Notes: a model not told the origin generated them from the sequence alone. DNA of 64,000 nucleotides from JAGNHN01 sp964590645 (GCA_964590645.1 CAZPYJ010000004.1:62001-126000); one strand, 5' to 3'; positions 42,564 to 52,565 are shown, counted from the stretch's first letter. Made by a program: numbers and translations.

Positions 42564-44390
42564 TCAGGGTGCGGCGAGTACGTCCTGTCCCTGAGTCCCG
42601 CTGTATATTCCTTCGATCAGGCCGCCATAATGATCCTGCAATTCTCTGCGCCGGAGTTTCAGGGTGGGGGATAGAGCCCCGTTTTCCACATCCCAGGTAT
42701 CGGCGATCAGGGCAAATCGTTTTATCCTTTCAGGATGATCCAGGGCTTCATTTTTGATAGCCATTTCTCTTTGAAAGCGGGCAATCACGGCAGGGATGAG
42801 GATGCATCTTTCCGGCGATTCCCAGGAGATGCCTTTCACTGTGCACCAGCCTTCCAGGTATACAAAGTTAGGGCGCACAATGGCGGCCGGGAAGTTTCTT
42901 CCTTCTCCGATAACCAGGATATTTTCAATAAAATCGGATGCCCTGAATTGGTTCTCCAGCACCTGCGGGGCGATGTATTTCCCTCCCGAGGTTTTGAATA
43001 TTTCCTTCTTCCGGTCGGTAATACGCAGAAATCCATCCTGATCAAGGCTACCGATATCTCCGGTATGGAACCAACCTTCTGCATCAATCACTTCAGCGGT
43101 TCGTTGTGGCCTGTTCAGGTATCCAAGCATTACATTGGGACCCCTGACGAGGATCTCTCCATCGGGGGCTGTTATGACTTCCACATCCTCTATTACAGGG
43201 CCTACGGTTCCAAAGCGAACTCCATTCTTCTGAAAAGTTCCTACCGCTACTACCGGACTGGTTTCTGTCAAACCATATCCATCCATCACTCTGATGCCGG
43301 CCGCCCAATAGATGCGGACAAGCTTTTCGTTCAGGCTGGCACCCCCTGAGACAATGACTTTGAGCTGCCCGCCAAAGGCCTGGCGCCATTTTCTGAGCAC
43401 CAGCAGCCGGGCAAGATACAGCCTGATCCGGTACCTGTTTCCCCTGGCAGCGTCCTGTTCATATTGCGAAGCCTGTCTGAGGGCGTAAAGGAACAATGCC
43501 CTTGCAGGCCCTTTCAGATAGCGCCCCCGCAAGAGGAAACGGGCGTATGATTTTTCCAGGATACGAGGGACAGCGCACAGCATATCCGGCTTCACTTCCG
43601 CAAAGGCGGCAGGCAAGGCCTCCAGGCTGGGTACATAATACACTTCAATGCCAAGATACTGATAGAAATAGTTTATGATGCGTTCGTAAACGTGGCATAA
43701 GGGCAGGAAAGACAAGGCTTTCCTGATTCTCTTTCGATAGTAGGGTGCGGCTTCAAGAAGGCGGGAAACCGTCAGGAAATTGCTGACCAGATTGTGGTGG
43801 CTCAGCATTACCCCTTTGGGTTTACCGGTAGTCCCTGAGGTATAGATAACCGTGGCCAGGTCTTGGGCGCGTATGGCTTCCTTTCTCAGCTGCAACTCCC
43901 TCCTGGCTGACGGATCAACTTCAAAAAATCCTTCCCAGCTGTTTTTGCCCTCTTCTTTGGTGATAAAAACTGCGCGGAGGTTCGGACAGAGGGGGGCTAT
44001 ACTTTGTATATGCCTGAAGGTTTCCTGCTCAGAGACGAAGGCAATCACAATACCTGCATCGCGGAAAATATAGGTGAAATTCGCCTGGCTGATGGTGGGG
44101 TATATTGGTACCTGAATGGCACCGCATTGCAATAGGGCCATATCCAGGAGATTCCATTCCGGCCCGTTTTTCAGGATTGTCGCCACCCTGTCGCCGGACT
44201 TGATTCCCCAACGGATCAGCCCCTGGCTGAGCTGAGTGGCTTTGCGCTCATACTCCACCCCCAGCAGATGCTTCCAGCTTCCTTCGCTTTTCCAGGAAAA
44301 CACAGGCACGGATGCCCGTTCCGCCCCGGCCTCATAGGTCTTGAGCAGATCGAAAACACGATGAATTGCTATGCCATCCCGTTTTTTCAA
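42564..44390 (-). CDS. Long-chain acyl-CoA synthetase, copy C (most divergent of three)
   Basis: An AMP-forming acyl-CoA ligase of 608 residues that activates fatty acids via an acyl-adenylate. It has the P-loop-like A3 motif VIYTSGTTGKPKGVMLSHHN, A5 VMDGYGLTETSPVVAVG, A7/A8 GWFHTGDIGSLDQDGFLRITDRKKEIFKTSGGKYIAP. The catalytic A10 lysine region, as is common in this branch (ending SPTLKLRRRELQDHYG), is present. Translation appears to start at a TTG (44388-44390) in a TTGA overlap with the stop of the upstream copy; no ATG is available before the first conserved residues. It differs most from the other two copies and may accept a different chain. Confidence 0.88.
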   Translation of the reverse strand: MKKRDGIAIHRVFDLLKTYEAGAERASVPVFSWKSEGSWKHLLGVEYERKATQLSQGLIRWGIKSGDRVATILKNGPEWNLLDMALLQCGAIQVPIYPTISQANFTYIFRDAGIVIAFVSEQETFRHIQSIAPLCPNLRAVFITKEEGKNSWEGFFEVDPSARRELQLRKEAIRAQDLATVIYTSGTTGKPKGVMLSHHNLVSNFLTVSRLLEAAPYYRKRIRKALSFLPLCHVYERIINYFYQYLGIEVYYVPSLEALPAAFAEVKPDMLCAVPRILEKSYARFLLRGRYLKGPARALFLYALRQASQYEQDAARGNRYRIRLYLARLLVLRKWRQAFGGQLKVIVSGGASLNEKLVRIYWAAGIRVMDGYGLTETSPVVAVGTFQKNGVRFGTVGPVIEDVEVITAPDGEILVRGPNVMLGYLNRPQRTAEVIDAEGWFHTGDIGSLDQDGFLRITDRKKEIFKTSGGKYIAPQVLENQFRASDFIENILVIGEGRNFPAAIVRPNFVYLEGWCTVKGISWESPERCILIPAVIARFQREMAIKNEALDHPERIKRFALIADTWDVENGALSPTLKLRRRELQDHYGGLIEGIYSGTQGQDVLAAP

Positions 44391-46165
44391 TCCGCAATGT
44401 TAAAAATCCTTCGGATCAGCGAATCGTACTTTTTGCAGATGAATTCACGGCGGTTTTTCAGCGATCCGGTAAGCTCTCCGGTATCGATGGACCATTCGTG
44501 ATCGATGAGTTCAAACTTGCGCACCTTCTCTGTGTCTCCGAAAAAAGCGTTATAGATATCTACTTCTTTCTGAAAACGCTTCCGGATCCGGCTTTCTTTA
44601 ACCATTTCCGCGTCAGTGGAATAGGGGATGCCCTTGATCTGACACCAGGAACGCAGATGGTAGAAACTGGGCACAATGAGGGCTGCGGCAAACTTCTGGT
44701 TTTCTCCGATCACCAGGATATTGTCGATGAATGGAGACTCTTTAAATCGGTTCTCGATCAGGGCCGGGCTGATGTACTTTCCGAAGGAGGTTTTGAATAT
44801 TTCTTTCTTTCTTCCGGTGATTCTCAGGAACCCACCCTCTTCCATTTTACCGATATCTCCGGTATGAAACCAGCCGTCTGCATCGATGGCTTCAGTGGTG
44901 AGTTCCGGCTCTTTATAATAGCCCAGCATCACGCTTGGGCCTTTTACCAGGATTTCTCCGTCTTCGGCGATCTTCACGCTGACATTGTCCACAGGCGGCC
45001 CTACGGTGCCGAAAGCCCAGGCTCCGGGGCGGAAATTATTCACCGAGATGACCGGGGAGGTTTCGGTCAGTCCATAACCCTCCAGCACTGGGATGCCGGC
45101 TGCGGTGAAAACCCTGGCCAGCCTTTCCTGCAAGGCAGCCCCACCCGAAACGATGACCCGGAAGTTGCCCCCCAGGGCCTGCTGCCATTTGCTGAAAACA
45201 AGCTTGCGTGCGACCTTCATTTTTATCTCGTACCACCAGCCATTGGCCCCCTTCAGCTCATAGCGCAAGCCCAGCTTGAGCGCCCAGAAAAAGATGCCTT
45301 TTTTGATCCCTTTCAGTCTTCTGCCGGTACCGGTAATTTTATCATAAAACTTTTCCAGAAGGCGGGGTACCGTAGTGAGGATATGGGGCTTGATTTCCTT
45401 TAGATTGTCGCCGATGGTGGCGATGCTTTCCGCGTAATAAATGGAAATGCCTTTGTATTGCAACAGATAGGTGAGCATTCGCTCGTAAATATGGCAAAGC
45501 GGGAGGTAGCTCAGTGCCCTTCCTTCGTGGCCGACCGGCGGGACGTGTTCAAGGGTGAATACATTGCTCAGGATATTCTGGTGTGAGAGCATTACCCCTT
45601 TCGGATTGCCTGTGGTGCCGGATGTATAAATCAGCGTCACCAGGTCTTCCCCCCGGACGGAGGACATCCTTTCTTCCAGCTTATCTTTCTGGTCCATCGC
45701 TTCCCCCATCTCCTCCATCGCCCGGATATGCTCTACCCCCTCCACCGGGTCAAAACTGTACACCTTTTTCAAATGCTCCAGCTCCGGCAGAATGGGAGCA
45801 ATCTTCCGGTACAAATCGTCGGACGAGACCACCACCAGTTTGATGTCGGCGTGCTTCAGGATATAGCGGTAATCGGCCTCACTGATGGTTGGATAGACCG
45901 GAACGTGGATGGCGCCTGCTTTCTGGATGGCTATATCCAGAAAATTCCATTCCGGCCGGTTGTTGCTGATGGATGCCACTTTGTCGCCCTTTTCAATGCC
46001 CAATGCAAGCAGGCCCCGGGCAAGCAGGTCAGAACGATGAAGGTAATCTTCGATGGAATACTTTTTCCAAACTCCGTTTTCCTTTCCTGCCAGCAGGTCT
46101 TCCTTGATGGGATAGGATTCCCGGATAAAGGGCAGAATGTCAAAAAGCCGTTCAATTTTTGTCAT
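44387..46165 (-). CDS. Long-chain acyl-CoA synthetase, copy B
   Basis: A 592-residue AMP-forming acyl-CoA ligase, closely similar to copy A (46182-47957). Motifs: LIYTSGTTGNPKGVMLSHQNILSN (A3), LEGYGLTETSPVISVN (A5), GWFHTGDIGKMEEGGFLRITGRKKEIFKTSFGKYISPALIENRF (A8), and the ending LTGSLKNRREFICKKY around the A10 lysine. Like its neighbours it has no signal peptide or membrane helix and should act at the cytoplasmic membrane surface. It starts 16 nt after copy A stops and overlaps copy C by 4 nt, so the three are one transcript. Confidence 0.93.
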   Translation of the reverse strand: MTKIERLFDILPFIRESYPIKEDLLAGKENGVWKKYSIEDYLHRSDLLARGLLALGIEKGDKVASISNNRPEWNFLDIAIQKAGAIHVPVYPTISEADYRYILKHADIKLVVVSSDDLYRKIAPILPELEHLKKVYSFDPVEGVEHIRAMEEMGEAMDQKDKLEERMSSVRGEDLVTLIYTSGTTGNPKGVMLSHQNILSNVFTLEHVPPVGHEGRALSYLPLCHIYERMLTYLLQYKGISIYYAESIATIGDNLKEIKPHILTTVPRLLEKFYDKITGTGRRLKGIKKGIFFWALKLGLRYELKGANGWWYEIKMKVARKLVFSKWQQALGGNFRVIVSGGAALQERLARVFTAAGIPVLEGYGLTETSPVISVNNFRPGAWAFGTVGPPVDNVSVKIAEDGEILVKGPSVMLGYYKEPELTTEAIDADGWFHTGDIGKMEEGGFLRITGRKKEIFKTSFGKYISPALIENRFKESPFIDNILVIGENQKFAAALIVPSFYHLRSWCQIKGIPYSTDAEMVKESRIRKRFQKEVDIYNAFFGDTEKVRKFELIDHEWSIDTGELTGSLKNRREFICKKYDSLIRRIFNIAD

Positions 46166-46181
46166 ATCGGGGAAGGATTGC

Positions 46182-47957
46182 TTACTTCTTGGGGTTGAAA
46201 ATTGGGTCGATCAGATGGGCATATTGGTGCTGCACGAGCTTTCTTTTCAGCTTGAGGGTAGGGGTCAGCTCACCACTTTCCACACTCCAGACCTGCTCGA
46301 GCAATTCGAACTTTCTGATCTGCTCGGCGCTGCTGAGTTCTTTATTGAAACCCTCGATTTCTTTCAGGTAGCGCTTTTTAATGCGGGGAAGCTGAATCAT
46401 TTCAGCATTGTGCGTGTAGGTAATTCCTTTGATGCGGCACCAGGACTTAAGATGGGCAAAGTCGGGAACGATGATGGCCGCGGCAAAGCGTTGGTTTTCC
46501 CCGACTACCATCGCATTGTCGATGAAAGGCGAAGATTTGAGTTTGTTTTCGATGAGTTCAGGGGCGATGTATTTTCCCAGCGAAGATTTGAAAATTTCTT
46601 TTTTTCTGCCGGTGATCCTGAGTTGCCCTTCTTTTTCAAACTTTCCCACATCTCCTGTATGGAACCAGCCATCCGGGTCGATCACGCTGGCCGTCATTTC
46701 CGGATCCTTGTAATAGCCTATCATCACGTTGGGCCCGCGGGCCAGGATCTCACCATCTCCGGCAATCTTTACTTCCACTCCCCGCAAAGGCGGTCCCACC
46801 GTTCCTGCTTTGATGCCATTGGGCAGAGTGCTGGTCACCGCAATGACGGGTGATGTTTCGGTGAGTCCATAGCCTTCATAAATGGGTAAACCGGCTGCCC
46901 TGAAGACTTTCACCAGGTGGGGTTGGAGGGCTGCACTGCCGGATACGATGATTTTGAAATTGCCTCCCAGGGCTTCTCTCCATTTGGAAAAGACCAGCTT
47001 GTCGGCCACATTATGCTGAATCCGGTAGTGCCAGGGATTCTTTCCGTTCTCGTTGTAATGGGTAGCCAGATAGACGGCCCAGCCAAAGATGCTGCGTTTA
47101 ATCCCTTTCAGATTGCGTCCTTTGTTCAGGATCCGGTCATAGACTTTCTCGAGGAAACGGGGTACCGCTGACATCATATCCGGCTTCACTTCCCGCACAT
47201 TATCTCCCACCGTGGCAAGGTTCTCGGCGTAATAGATTGAAATGCCGAGGTAGTGATAGAGATAGACCAGCATTCTCTCATAGACGTGGCACAGGGGCAG
47301 AAAGCTCAGGGCTTTTCCTTCTTCTCCGAAGGTAGGGATATAGCTGACACCGATAAAGTTGGATATCAGGTTGCCGTGACTCAGCATCACGCCTTTGGGG
47401 TTGCCTGTGGTGCCGCTGGTATAGACGATGGTGGCGACATCCTTGCTTTTTACGGCAGCCATACGTTTTACCAGTTCCTCACGGGCGGGATGCGTTTCGC
47501 CCATCCGGAGCAGGGCCTCCAAGTGATCTACCCCCTCGGTGGGATCAATGGTAAAAGTATGCTTCAGGCTGAGGATATCGGCCAGCAGGGGTTCGATCTT
47601 CTTGTAGAGATCCGGCCCGGAAACAATGAGTATGGCTGCTTCGGAATGCCGCAGGATGTAGTCGTAGTCGTTCAGGGTGATGGTCGGGTAGATGGGCACG
47701 TGCACTGCACCTGCCATTTGTATGCCCATATCCAGGAAGTTCCATTCCGGCCGGTTGGGACTGATGGTAGCCACATTATCGCCCGGTTTGACTCCCAGAT
47801 GGATCAGCGCGAAGCTGATCTGTTCAGCAATGCGGCGGTAGGTTTTGATGTCGTACTTTTTCCACTCTCCCTGAACCTTTCCTGCCAGCACATCCTCTTT
47901 GGGTATGAAGGAGGCCTCGTAACGGGGCAAGAGGTCAAAAATCCTTTTGACTTCCAT
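46182..47957 (-). CDS. Long-chain acyl-CoA synthetase, copy A
   Basis: A 591-residue AMP-forming acyl-CoA ligase, first of three tandem paralogues. Motifs: IVYTSGTTGNPKGVMLSHGNLISNFIG (A3), YEGYGLTETSPVIAV (A5), GWFHTGDVGKFEKEGQLRITGRKKEIFKSSLGKYIAPELIENKL (A8) and ELTPTLKLKRKLVQHQY at the A10 lysine. Copies A and B keep the same length and the same HVYERMLVYLYHYLGISIYYAENLATVGDN-type block, so they look like a fairly recent duplication, while C is older. The SDR terminator (48007-48060) separates this run from the upstream purL-SDR unit. Confidence 0.93.
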   Translation of the reverse strand: MEVKRIFDLLPRYEASFIPKEDVLAGKVQGEWKKYDIKTYRRIAEQISFALIHLGVKPGDNVATISPNRPEWNFLDMGIQMAGAVHVPIYPTITLNDYDYILRHSEAAILIVSGPDLYKKIEPLLADILSLKHTFTIDPTEGVDHLEALLRMGETHPAREELVKRMAAVKSKDVATIVYTSGTTGNPKGVMLSHGNLISNFIGVSYIPTFGEEGKALSFLPLCHVYERMLVYLYHYLGISIYYAENLATVGDNVREVKPDMMSAVPRFLEKVYDRILNKGRNLKGIKRSIFGWAVYLATHYNENGKNPWHYRIQHNVADKLVFSKWREALGGNFKIIVSGSAALQPHLVKVFRAAGLPIYEGYGLTETSPVIAVTSTLPNGIKAGTVGPPLRGVEVKIAGDGEILARGPNVMIGYYKDPEMTASVIDPDGWFHTGDVGKFEKEGQLRITGRKKEIFKSSLGKYIAPELIENKLKSSPFIDNAMVVGENQRFAAAIIVPDFAHLKSWCRIKGITYTHNAEMIQLPRIKKRYLKEIEGFNKELSSAEQIRKFELLEQVWSVESGELTPTLKLKRKLVQHQYAHLIDPIFNPKK

Positions 47958-48006
47958 TTTTTGCAGTTTTGTTGTCCCAACCCACCCTGAAAGGAGGCGA
48001 ATATAT

Positions 48007-48060
48007 AAAAAAAAGCAAAGGCCTCAAATCCCTGAGCGGGAAGAATGGCTTCAGGCCTTT
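48007..48060 (-). terminator. Rho-independent terminator overlapping the SDR stop codon
   Basis: On the minus strand an AAAGGCCT/AGGCCTTT eight-pair stem (48053-48060 with 48017-48024) with a 28-nt loop is followed by a T-run (A48007-48014). The upstream arm overlaps the last codons and stop of the SDR gene (stop at 48051-48053). Confidence 0.7.
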
Positions 48061-48833
48061 CCGGGTTCGCTTTCTTTGTGCCACACCAGTGCAGCGGCCT
48101 GGGCAGTGGGCATAATAAGCATATCGTTGATATTGACGTGAGGTGGTTGTTGGGTGATAAACCAGGCGGCTTCTGCGATGTCTTCCGCTCGCAGGGGCTG
48201 ATATCCCTGATAGACTTTCCCGGCTTTTTCCGCATCTCCTTTGAAGCGGACCAGGGAAAACTCGGTTTCCACCGCTCCGGGTGCAATTTGACTGACCCGG
48301 ATTCCCTGAGGGAGAAGATCCATTCGCATTCCTTTGGTCAGGGCATCTACGGCGTGTTTGGTAGCAGAATAGACTACTCCGTTGGGATATACCTCCCTGC
48401 CGGCAATGGAACCAATGTTAACAATGTGACCGTGGCCCTGTGCAACCATCCGGGGAGCCAGAATGCGGCTGATGTAGAGCAGTCCTTTGATATTGGTATC
48501 GATCATTCTTTCCCAGTCATCCCAATCCCCTTCGTGAAGGGGATTCAGGCCTACGGCCAGGCCGGCATTGTTGATGAGGATGTCTATCTCCGCCCATTCC
48601 TCAGGAAGGTTTTCAAGCATAGCCTGGCAGCTTTCTCTGTCTCTAACATCAAAACAAAGAGTGAGGATGTCGCAGGTGTATTCCTGCTGTAGCGCTTCGG
48701 ACAGGGCTTCAAGCCTGTCTTCCCTGCGAGCGGTCAGGATGAGGCGAAAGCCTTGCTGCGCAAATCGTCTGGCACAGGCTTCTCCAATGCCACTGCTGGC
48801 ACCGGTAATCATTATAATGCTTGCTTCTTTCAT
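48051..48833 (-). CDS. Short-chain dehydrogenase/reductase (YdfG-like)
   Basis: A classical NADP-dependent SDR of 260 residues. It has the cofactor loop MITGASSGIGEACARRF, the NNAGLA motif, the catalytic Ser in VNIGSIAGREVYPNG and the YxxxK pair in YSATKHAVDALTKGMRMDL. The start is ATG 48831-48833 (MKEASIIMITG); the longer open frame lies within purL. The start and the purL stop form an ATGA overlap, indicating coupled translation. Sequence pattern fits the YdfG/serine-3-dehydrogenase branch, which reduces 3-hydroxy acids or malonic semialdehyde; the true substrate is unknown. The link to purL looks like operon sharing, not pathway logic. Confidence 0.9.
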   Translation of the reverse strand: MKEASIIMITGASSGIGEACARRFAQQGFRLILTARREDRLEALSEALQQEYTCDILTLCFDVRDRESCQAMLENLPEEWAEIDILINNAGLAVGLNPLHEGDWDDWERMIDTNIKGLLYISRILAPRMVAQGHGHIVNIGSIAGREVYPNGVVYSATKHAVDALTKGMRMDLLPQGIRVSQIAPGAVETEFSLVRFKGDAEKAGKVYQGYQPLRAEDIAEAAWFITQQPPHVNINDMLIMPTAQAAALVWHKESEPGKA

Positions 48834-51800
48834 TTGGGATGTTTTTCTATCCAGTTTTTTGCATTCACAAAAGCCTGCAGCCAGGGACTGATCTCGTCCC
48901 CATTTCTGTCTTCCGGGTAGTAGGCCCATTGCCAGGGCAGGAAAGCCCTTTCCAGGTGGGGCATAATGGCCAGATGCCTGCCATCGGCAGAGGCCAGGGC
49001 AGCCGCCTGGAAATCGGAGCCGTTGGGGTTGCCGGGGTAGGCCCGGTGGGTGTACTTAACAGGGATATGGTAATCTGTTTCTTTTCCGGGCAACACAAAG
49101 CGGCCTTCGCCGTGGGCTACCCATATACCCAGTCGACTTCCGCTGAGGTTCCCAAGCATTACACTCTCGTTCTCCAGGATGTCCACGCTCAGAAAGGCCG
49201 ATTCGAATTTTCTGCTGAGATTGTGCTGCATTTTCGGAAAAACGCCGCTGGAAGAGGGAATAAGATCCAGGGCCATCATCAGCTGGCATCCGTTGCACAC
49301 CCCCAGGCTGAGGGTGTCTTTCCGGGCATAAAAGAGTTCCAGTGCTGCTTTGGCTCTGGGATTAAAGAGGAATGCTCCGGCCCAGCCGCGGGCCGAACCC
49401 AAAACGTCGGAATTGCTGAATCCACCGACAAAAACGATGAAGTGTATATCACTCAGGTCTTCTCTGCCACTGATCAGGTCTGTCATATGAATGTCCTTGA
49501 CGTCCATCCCCGACAGGTGCATAGCCCAGGCCATCTCGCGGTCTCCGTTGACGCCTTTTTCACGGATAATGGCTGCTTTTACTCCGGTTTTTTCCTTACG
49601 GTGGAAGTCAAGCCCGGCATCCCGCACTTTGCCGCTGAAATCCTCAGGGAAACGAAACTGCAATGCCTGTTCCGGAATATGCTCGAAGCGTTCTTTTGCC
49701 AGCACGGAGCCACATTGCTTGCGGTCGAGCAGGTAGCTGGTATGCATCCATTGCCGGCGCAGGATAGCGATTTCCCATTCCTTTTCCCACTGATGATGTT
49801 TCCAATGAAGGCGCCCGTGTGTTTGGGTGTGGCCGATGATACAGCCTTCCACCTCCATTTCTTCGAGTAGATCGAGGACTTTGGATGCCTGGGATGTTTG
49901 CATCACCACAGCCGGTCTTTCAGCAAAGAGGGTGGAGATGACATCCTGTGATTCCCAGTGAGAGGTATCTGTTTCGAGTCCGATTAAGGGATGGGCAAAA
50001 GCCATTTCCAGCAGGCAGGTAATGAGGCCTCCAGCCGACACATCGTGTCCGGCCAGCACCTGTCCCTGAGCAAGGAGTTCCTGCACGGCTGCAAATGCTT
50101 TTTTGAAGTATTCCGGATCGGGGATATCTGCGGTTTGCGTTCCTGGAAGCCCGTAGCTCTGGGATAGGGCCGTGCCTCCCCTCACCGGGGGGGAGAGGGT
50201 GAAGGGGATGTATACGAGGCTGCTGCCCGGGACGTCTTTCAGGTTGACAGTAACAGTGTGCCTTACAGCCTTGGTTTCCGACATAGCAGAGATGATGACC
50301 GTTCCCGGTGCCAGAACGGATTTGCCATCGGGGTAGCGCTGTGTCATAGAGAGCGAGTCTTTGCCTGTGGGAATATTAATGCCCAAAGCGATGGCAAATT
50401 CACTGGTTGCTTTTACCGCGTCATAGAGGCGGGCGTTTTCTCCGGCTTGCCGGGCCGGCCACATCCAGTTGGCACTCAGTGAAACGCCCTTCAGTCCGTG
50501 AGCCAGGGGGGCAAATACCAGGTTGGTCAGGGCTTCTGCAATGCTGATGCGGGCTCCGGCAGCGGGATGGATCAGGGAGGCCTGGGGAGCGTGACCGATG
50601 CTGGTAGCGATGCCGTTGTCTCCACTGATATCCAGGGCCATCAGTCCATAGTCGTTCAAGGGCAGTTGCAGGCTGCCTGTGCATTGCTGCAGGGCCACCC
50701 TTCCTGTTACCGAACGGTCCACCTTATTGGTGAGCCAGTCCTTGCAGGCCACGGCTTCTTGCTGCAGCACATCATACAGCAGGTCGTCTACTTCACGGGT
50801 ATCCACGTGAAAATCCTGCACAGGGAGGGGTTCAGCCGTATCTTCAAGCAGGGTTTTGGGCGGTTTGCCAAACATATCTGCCAGGCTCAGGTCGATGGGT
50901 TTCCGGCCACTTTGGGTGTCTTCTACCACGAAACGCTGATCACCGGTAACCTCTCCCACATCATAAAGGGGTGCTCTTTCTCTTTCAGCTATCTTTTTTA
51001 AGGTTTCCACGTCTTGTGCTTTCATCACCAGGCCCATTCTTTCCTGGGATTCATTTCCCATTATTTCACGGGCACTCAGGGTGGGGTCACCCACCGGCAG
51101 GGAACGCAGATGAATGATTCCTCCCGGCACTTCCACCAGTTCGGAAAGGGAATTCAGATGCCCTCCGGCTCCGTGGTCGTGCACGGATACAATCGGATTG
51201 TCTTCTCCTTCTGCCATTGCACGCAAAGCGTTATATACCCTTTTCTGCATTTCAGGGTTGGAGCGTTGAACGGCATTCAGTTCGATAGCCTGGCCGAATT
51301 CGCCGGTGGCTACGGAAGAAACCGCACTGCCTCCCATACCGATGCGGTAATTATCGCCCCCCATCACCAGGATGCGGTCTCCTTTTTCAGGTTCCTTCTT
51401 CCGGCTTTGGTGTTCGTGTGCGAATCCGATCCCACCGGCCAGCATAATTACTTTGTCATAGCCGTAGGTCTTTTCTCCGATTTGTTGTTCAAAAGTCAGG
51501 AGGCTGCCACAGATCAGGGGTTGTCCGAATTTATTCCCGAAATCGCTGGCTCCATTGCTGGCTTTTACCAGGATATCGGCCGGGTTATGGTACAACCAGG
51601 GTCGGGCGTGGAGGTGCTTTTCGTAGCGACGGCCCGGTTCCAGGCGGGGATAGGAAGTCATATAGACGGCAGTTCCTGCCAGGGGAAAACTGCCCTGGCC
51701 TCCGGCCATCCTGTCGCGGAGTTCTCCTCCGCTGCCGGTAGCAGCACCATTAAAGGGTTCCACAGTGGTGGGGAAATTATGGGTCTCAGCTTTGAGCGAG

Positions 51801-52522
51801 AGGGCAGCCGGGATGCGCCTCAGCGTGAACCAGTCTGCAATATCCTGACGGGCCGGGACAAGATGAGCTGCTTCCGGGCCGTGGATAAAGGCGACATTGT
51901 CTTTGTAGGCTGAGAGAATGAAGTTGGGATGGGTTTGGGAAGTGCGCCGAATCAAATCAAAAAGGCTGTCCGGCATCTCTTGCCCGTTGATGATAAAGCG
52001 GCCGTTAAAAATCTTATGGCGGCAATGCTCAGAATTCACTTGTGAAAATCCGAAAACCTCGGTGTCGGTGAGTTTCCGGTCCAGGCGCTGGCTGAGCGCC
52101 TCAAGATAGTCCACTTCATCCTCGCTCAGGGCCAGGCCTTGCTGTTGGTTGTATTCTGCGATGCTTGTGATTTCCTGAATCTCTTCCGCCTTATGGGGGA
52201 TCTCAAATATATCCTGTCCAAGGCAGTCATACACGGCTTCCAGCATAGGATCGAAGGAAGTATCCTGTGCTGCAGGGAGGAATACTTCTATTCGCCTGAT
52301 GCCGGGGATGCCCATATTCTGGGTGATCTCCACGGCATTCGTGCTCCAGGGGGTAATCATCTCCCGGCGCGGTCCAAGGAACAATCCGCTCAGCTGCGGA
52401 GTATCCGGCAGAAGTCTTGCCTGCAATAGCCAATGCAATCGGGAGATGCTTTCTTCTTTCAATGCCCCATTGCAATCCAGGGCATATACAGCAGCATCAT
52501 CAGTGCGAAAGAAATAGATCAT
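48830..52522 (-). CDS. purL: Phosphoribosylformylglycinamidine synthase (single-chain)
   Basis: Catalyses the fourth step of purine synthesis, converting FGAR to FGAM with glutamine and ATP. At 1230 residues this is the large single-chain form that carries the glutaminase at its C-terminus. Visible are the N-terminal FGAR-AT_N-type region, the linker with the ALSQRLDRKLTDTEVFGFSQVNSEHCRHKIFNG signature (which includes SEHCRHK), tandem AIRS-like domains with ETHNFPTTVEPFNGAATGSGGELRD and the GGDNYRIGMGG loop, a VHDHGAGG motif, and a class I glutaminase with the nucleophile in LGVCNGCQLMMAL and the His-Glu region AIMPHLERAFLPW. It is coupled to the SDR gene by an ATGA overlap. Confidence 0.97.
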   Translation of the reverse strand: MIYFFRTDDAAVYALDCNGALKEESISRLHWLLQARLLPDTPQLSGLFLGPRREMITPWSTNAVEITQNMGIPGIRRIEVFLPAAQDTSFDPMLEAVYDCLGQDIFEIPHKAEEIQEITSIAEYNQQQGLALSEDEVDYLEALSQRLDRKLTDTEVFGFSQVNSEHCRHKIFNGRFIINGQEMPDSLFDLIRRTSQTHPNFILSAYKDNVAFIHGPEAAHLVPARQDIADWFTLRRIPAALSLKAETHNFPTTVEPFNGAATGSGGELRDRMAGGQGSFPLAGTAVYMTSYPRLEPGRRYEKHLHARPWLYHNPADILVKASNGASDFGNKFGQPLICGSLLTFEQQIGEKTYGYDKVIMLAGGIGFAHEHQSRKKEPEKGDRILVMGGDNYRIGMGGSAVSSVATGEFGQAIELNAVQRSNPEMQKRVYNALRAMAEGEDNPIVSVHDHGAGGHLNSLSELVEVPGGIIHLRSLPVGDPTLSAREIMGNESQERMGLVMKAQDVETLKKIAERERAPLYDVGEVTGDQRFVVEDTQSGRKPIDLSLADMFGKPPKTLLEDTAEPLPVQDFHVDTREVDDLLYDVLQQEAVACKDWLTNKVDRSVTGRVALQQCTGSLQLPLNDYGLMALDISGDNGIATSIGHAPQASLIHPAAGARISIAEALTNLVFAPLAHGLKGVSLSANWMWPARQAGENARLYDAVKATSEFAIALGINIPTGKDSLSMTQRYPDGKSVLAPGTVIISAMSETKAVRHTVTVNLKDVPGSSLVYIPFTLSPPVRGGTALSQSYGLPGTQTADIPDPEYFKKAFAAVQELLAQGQVLAGHDVSAGGLITCLLEMAFAHPLIGLETDTSHWESQDVISTLFAERPAVVMQTSQASKVLDLLEEMEVEGCIIGHTQTHGRLHWKHHQWEKEWEIAILRRQWMHTSYLLDRKQCGSVLAKERFEHIPEQALQFRFPEDFSGKVRDAGLDFHRKEKTGVKAAIIREKGVNGDREMAWAMHLSGMDVKDIHMTDLISGREDLSDIHFIVFVGGFSNSDVLGSARGWAGAFLFNPRAKAALELFYARKDTLSLGVCNGCQLMMALDLIPSSSGVFPKMQHNLSRKFESAFLSVDILENESVMLGNLSGSRLGIWVAHGEGRFVLPGKETDYHIPVKYTHRAYPGNPNGSDFQAAALASADGRHLAIMPHLERAFLPWQWAYYPEDRNGDEISPWLQAFVNAKNWIEKHPK

Positions 52523-52557
52523 AGTATCAGGACTTGGTCAGAACGGGAATATGCCTG

Positions 52558-52565
52558 CAAATATA
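52558..52565 (-). promoter_or_regulatory. TAnnTTTG promoter -7 element for purL
   Basis: TATATTTG on the minus strand, 35 nt before the purL ATG. No PurR-like operator or purine riboswitch structure was recognised in the leader, which would be only about 30 nt long. Confidence 0.5.

Noticed and set aside
44366..45403. A 345-codon plus-strand frame inside the acyl-CoA synthetase genes
   Set aside because: It is the antisense of conserved synthetase motifs (TSGTTG, YGLTETSP) and has no protein-like pattern of its own.
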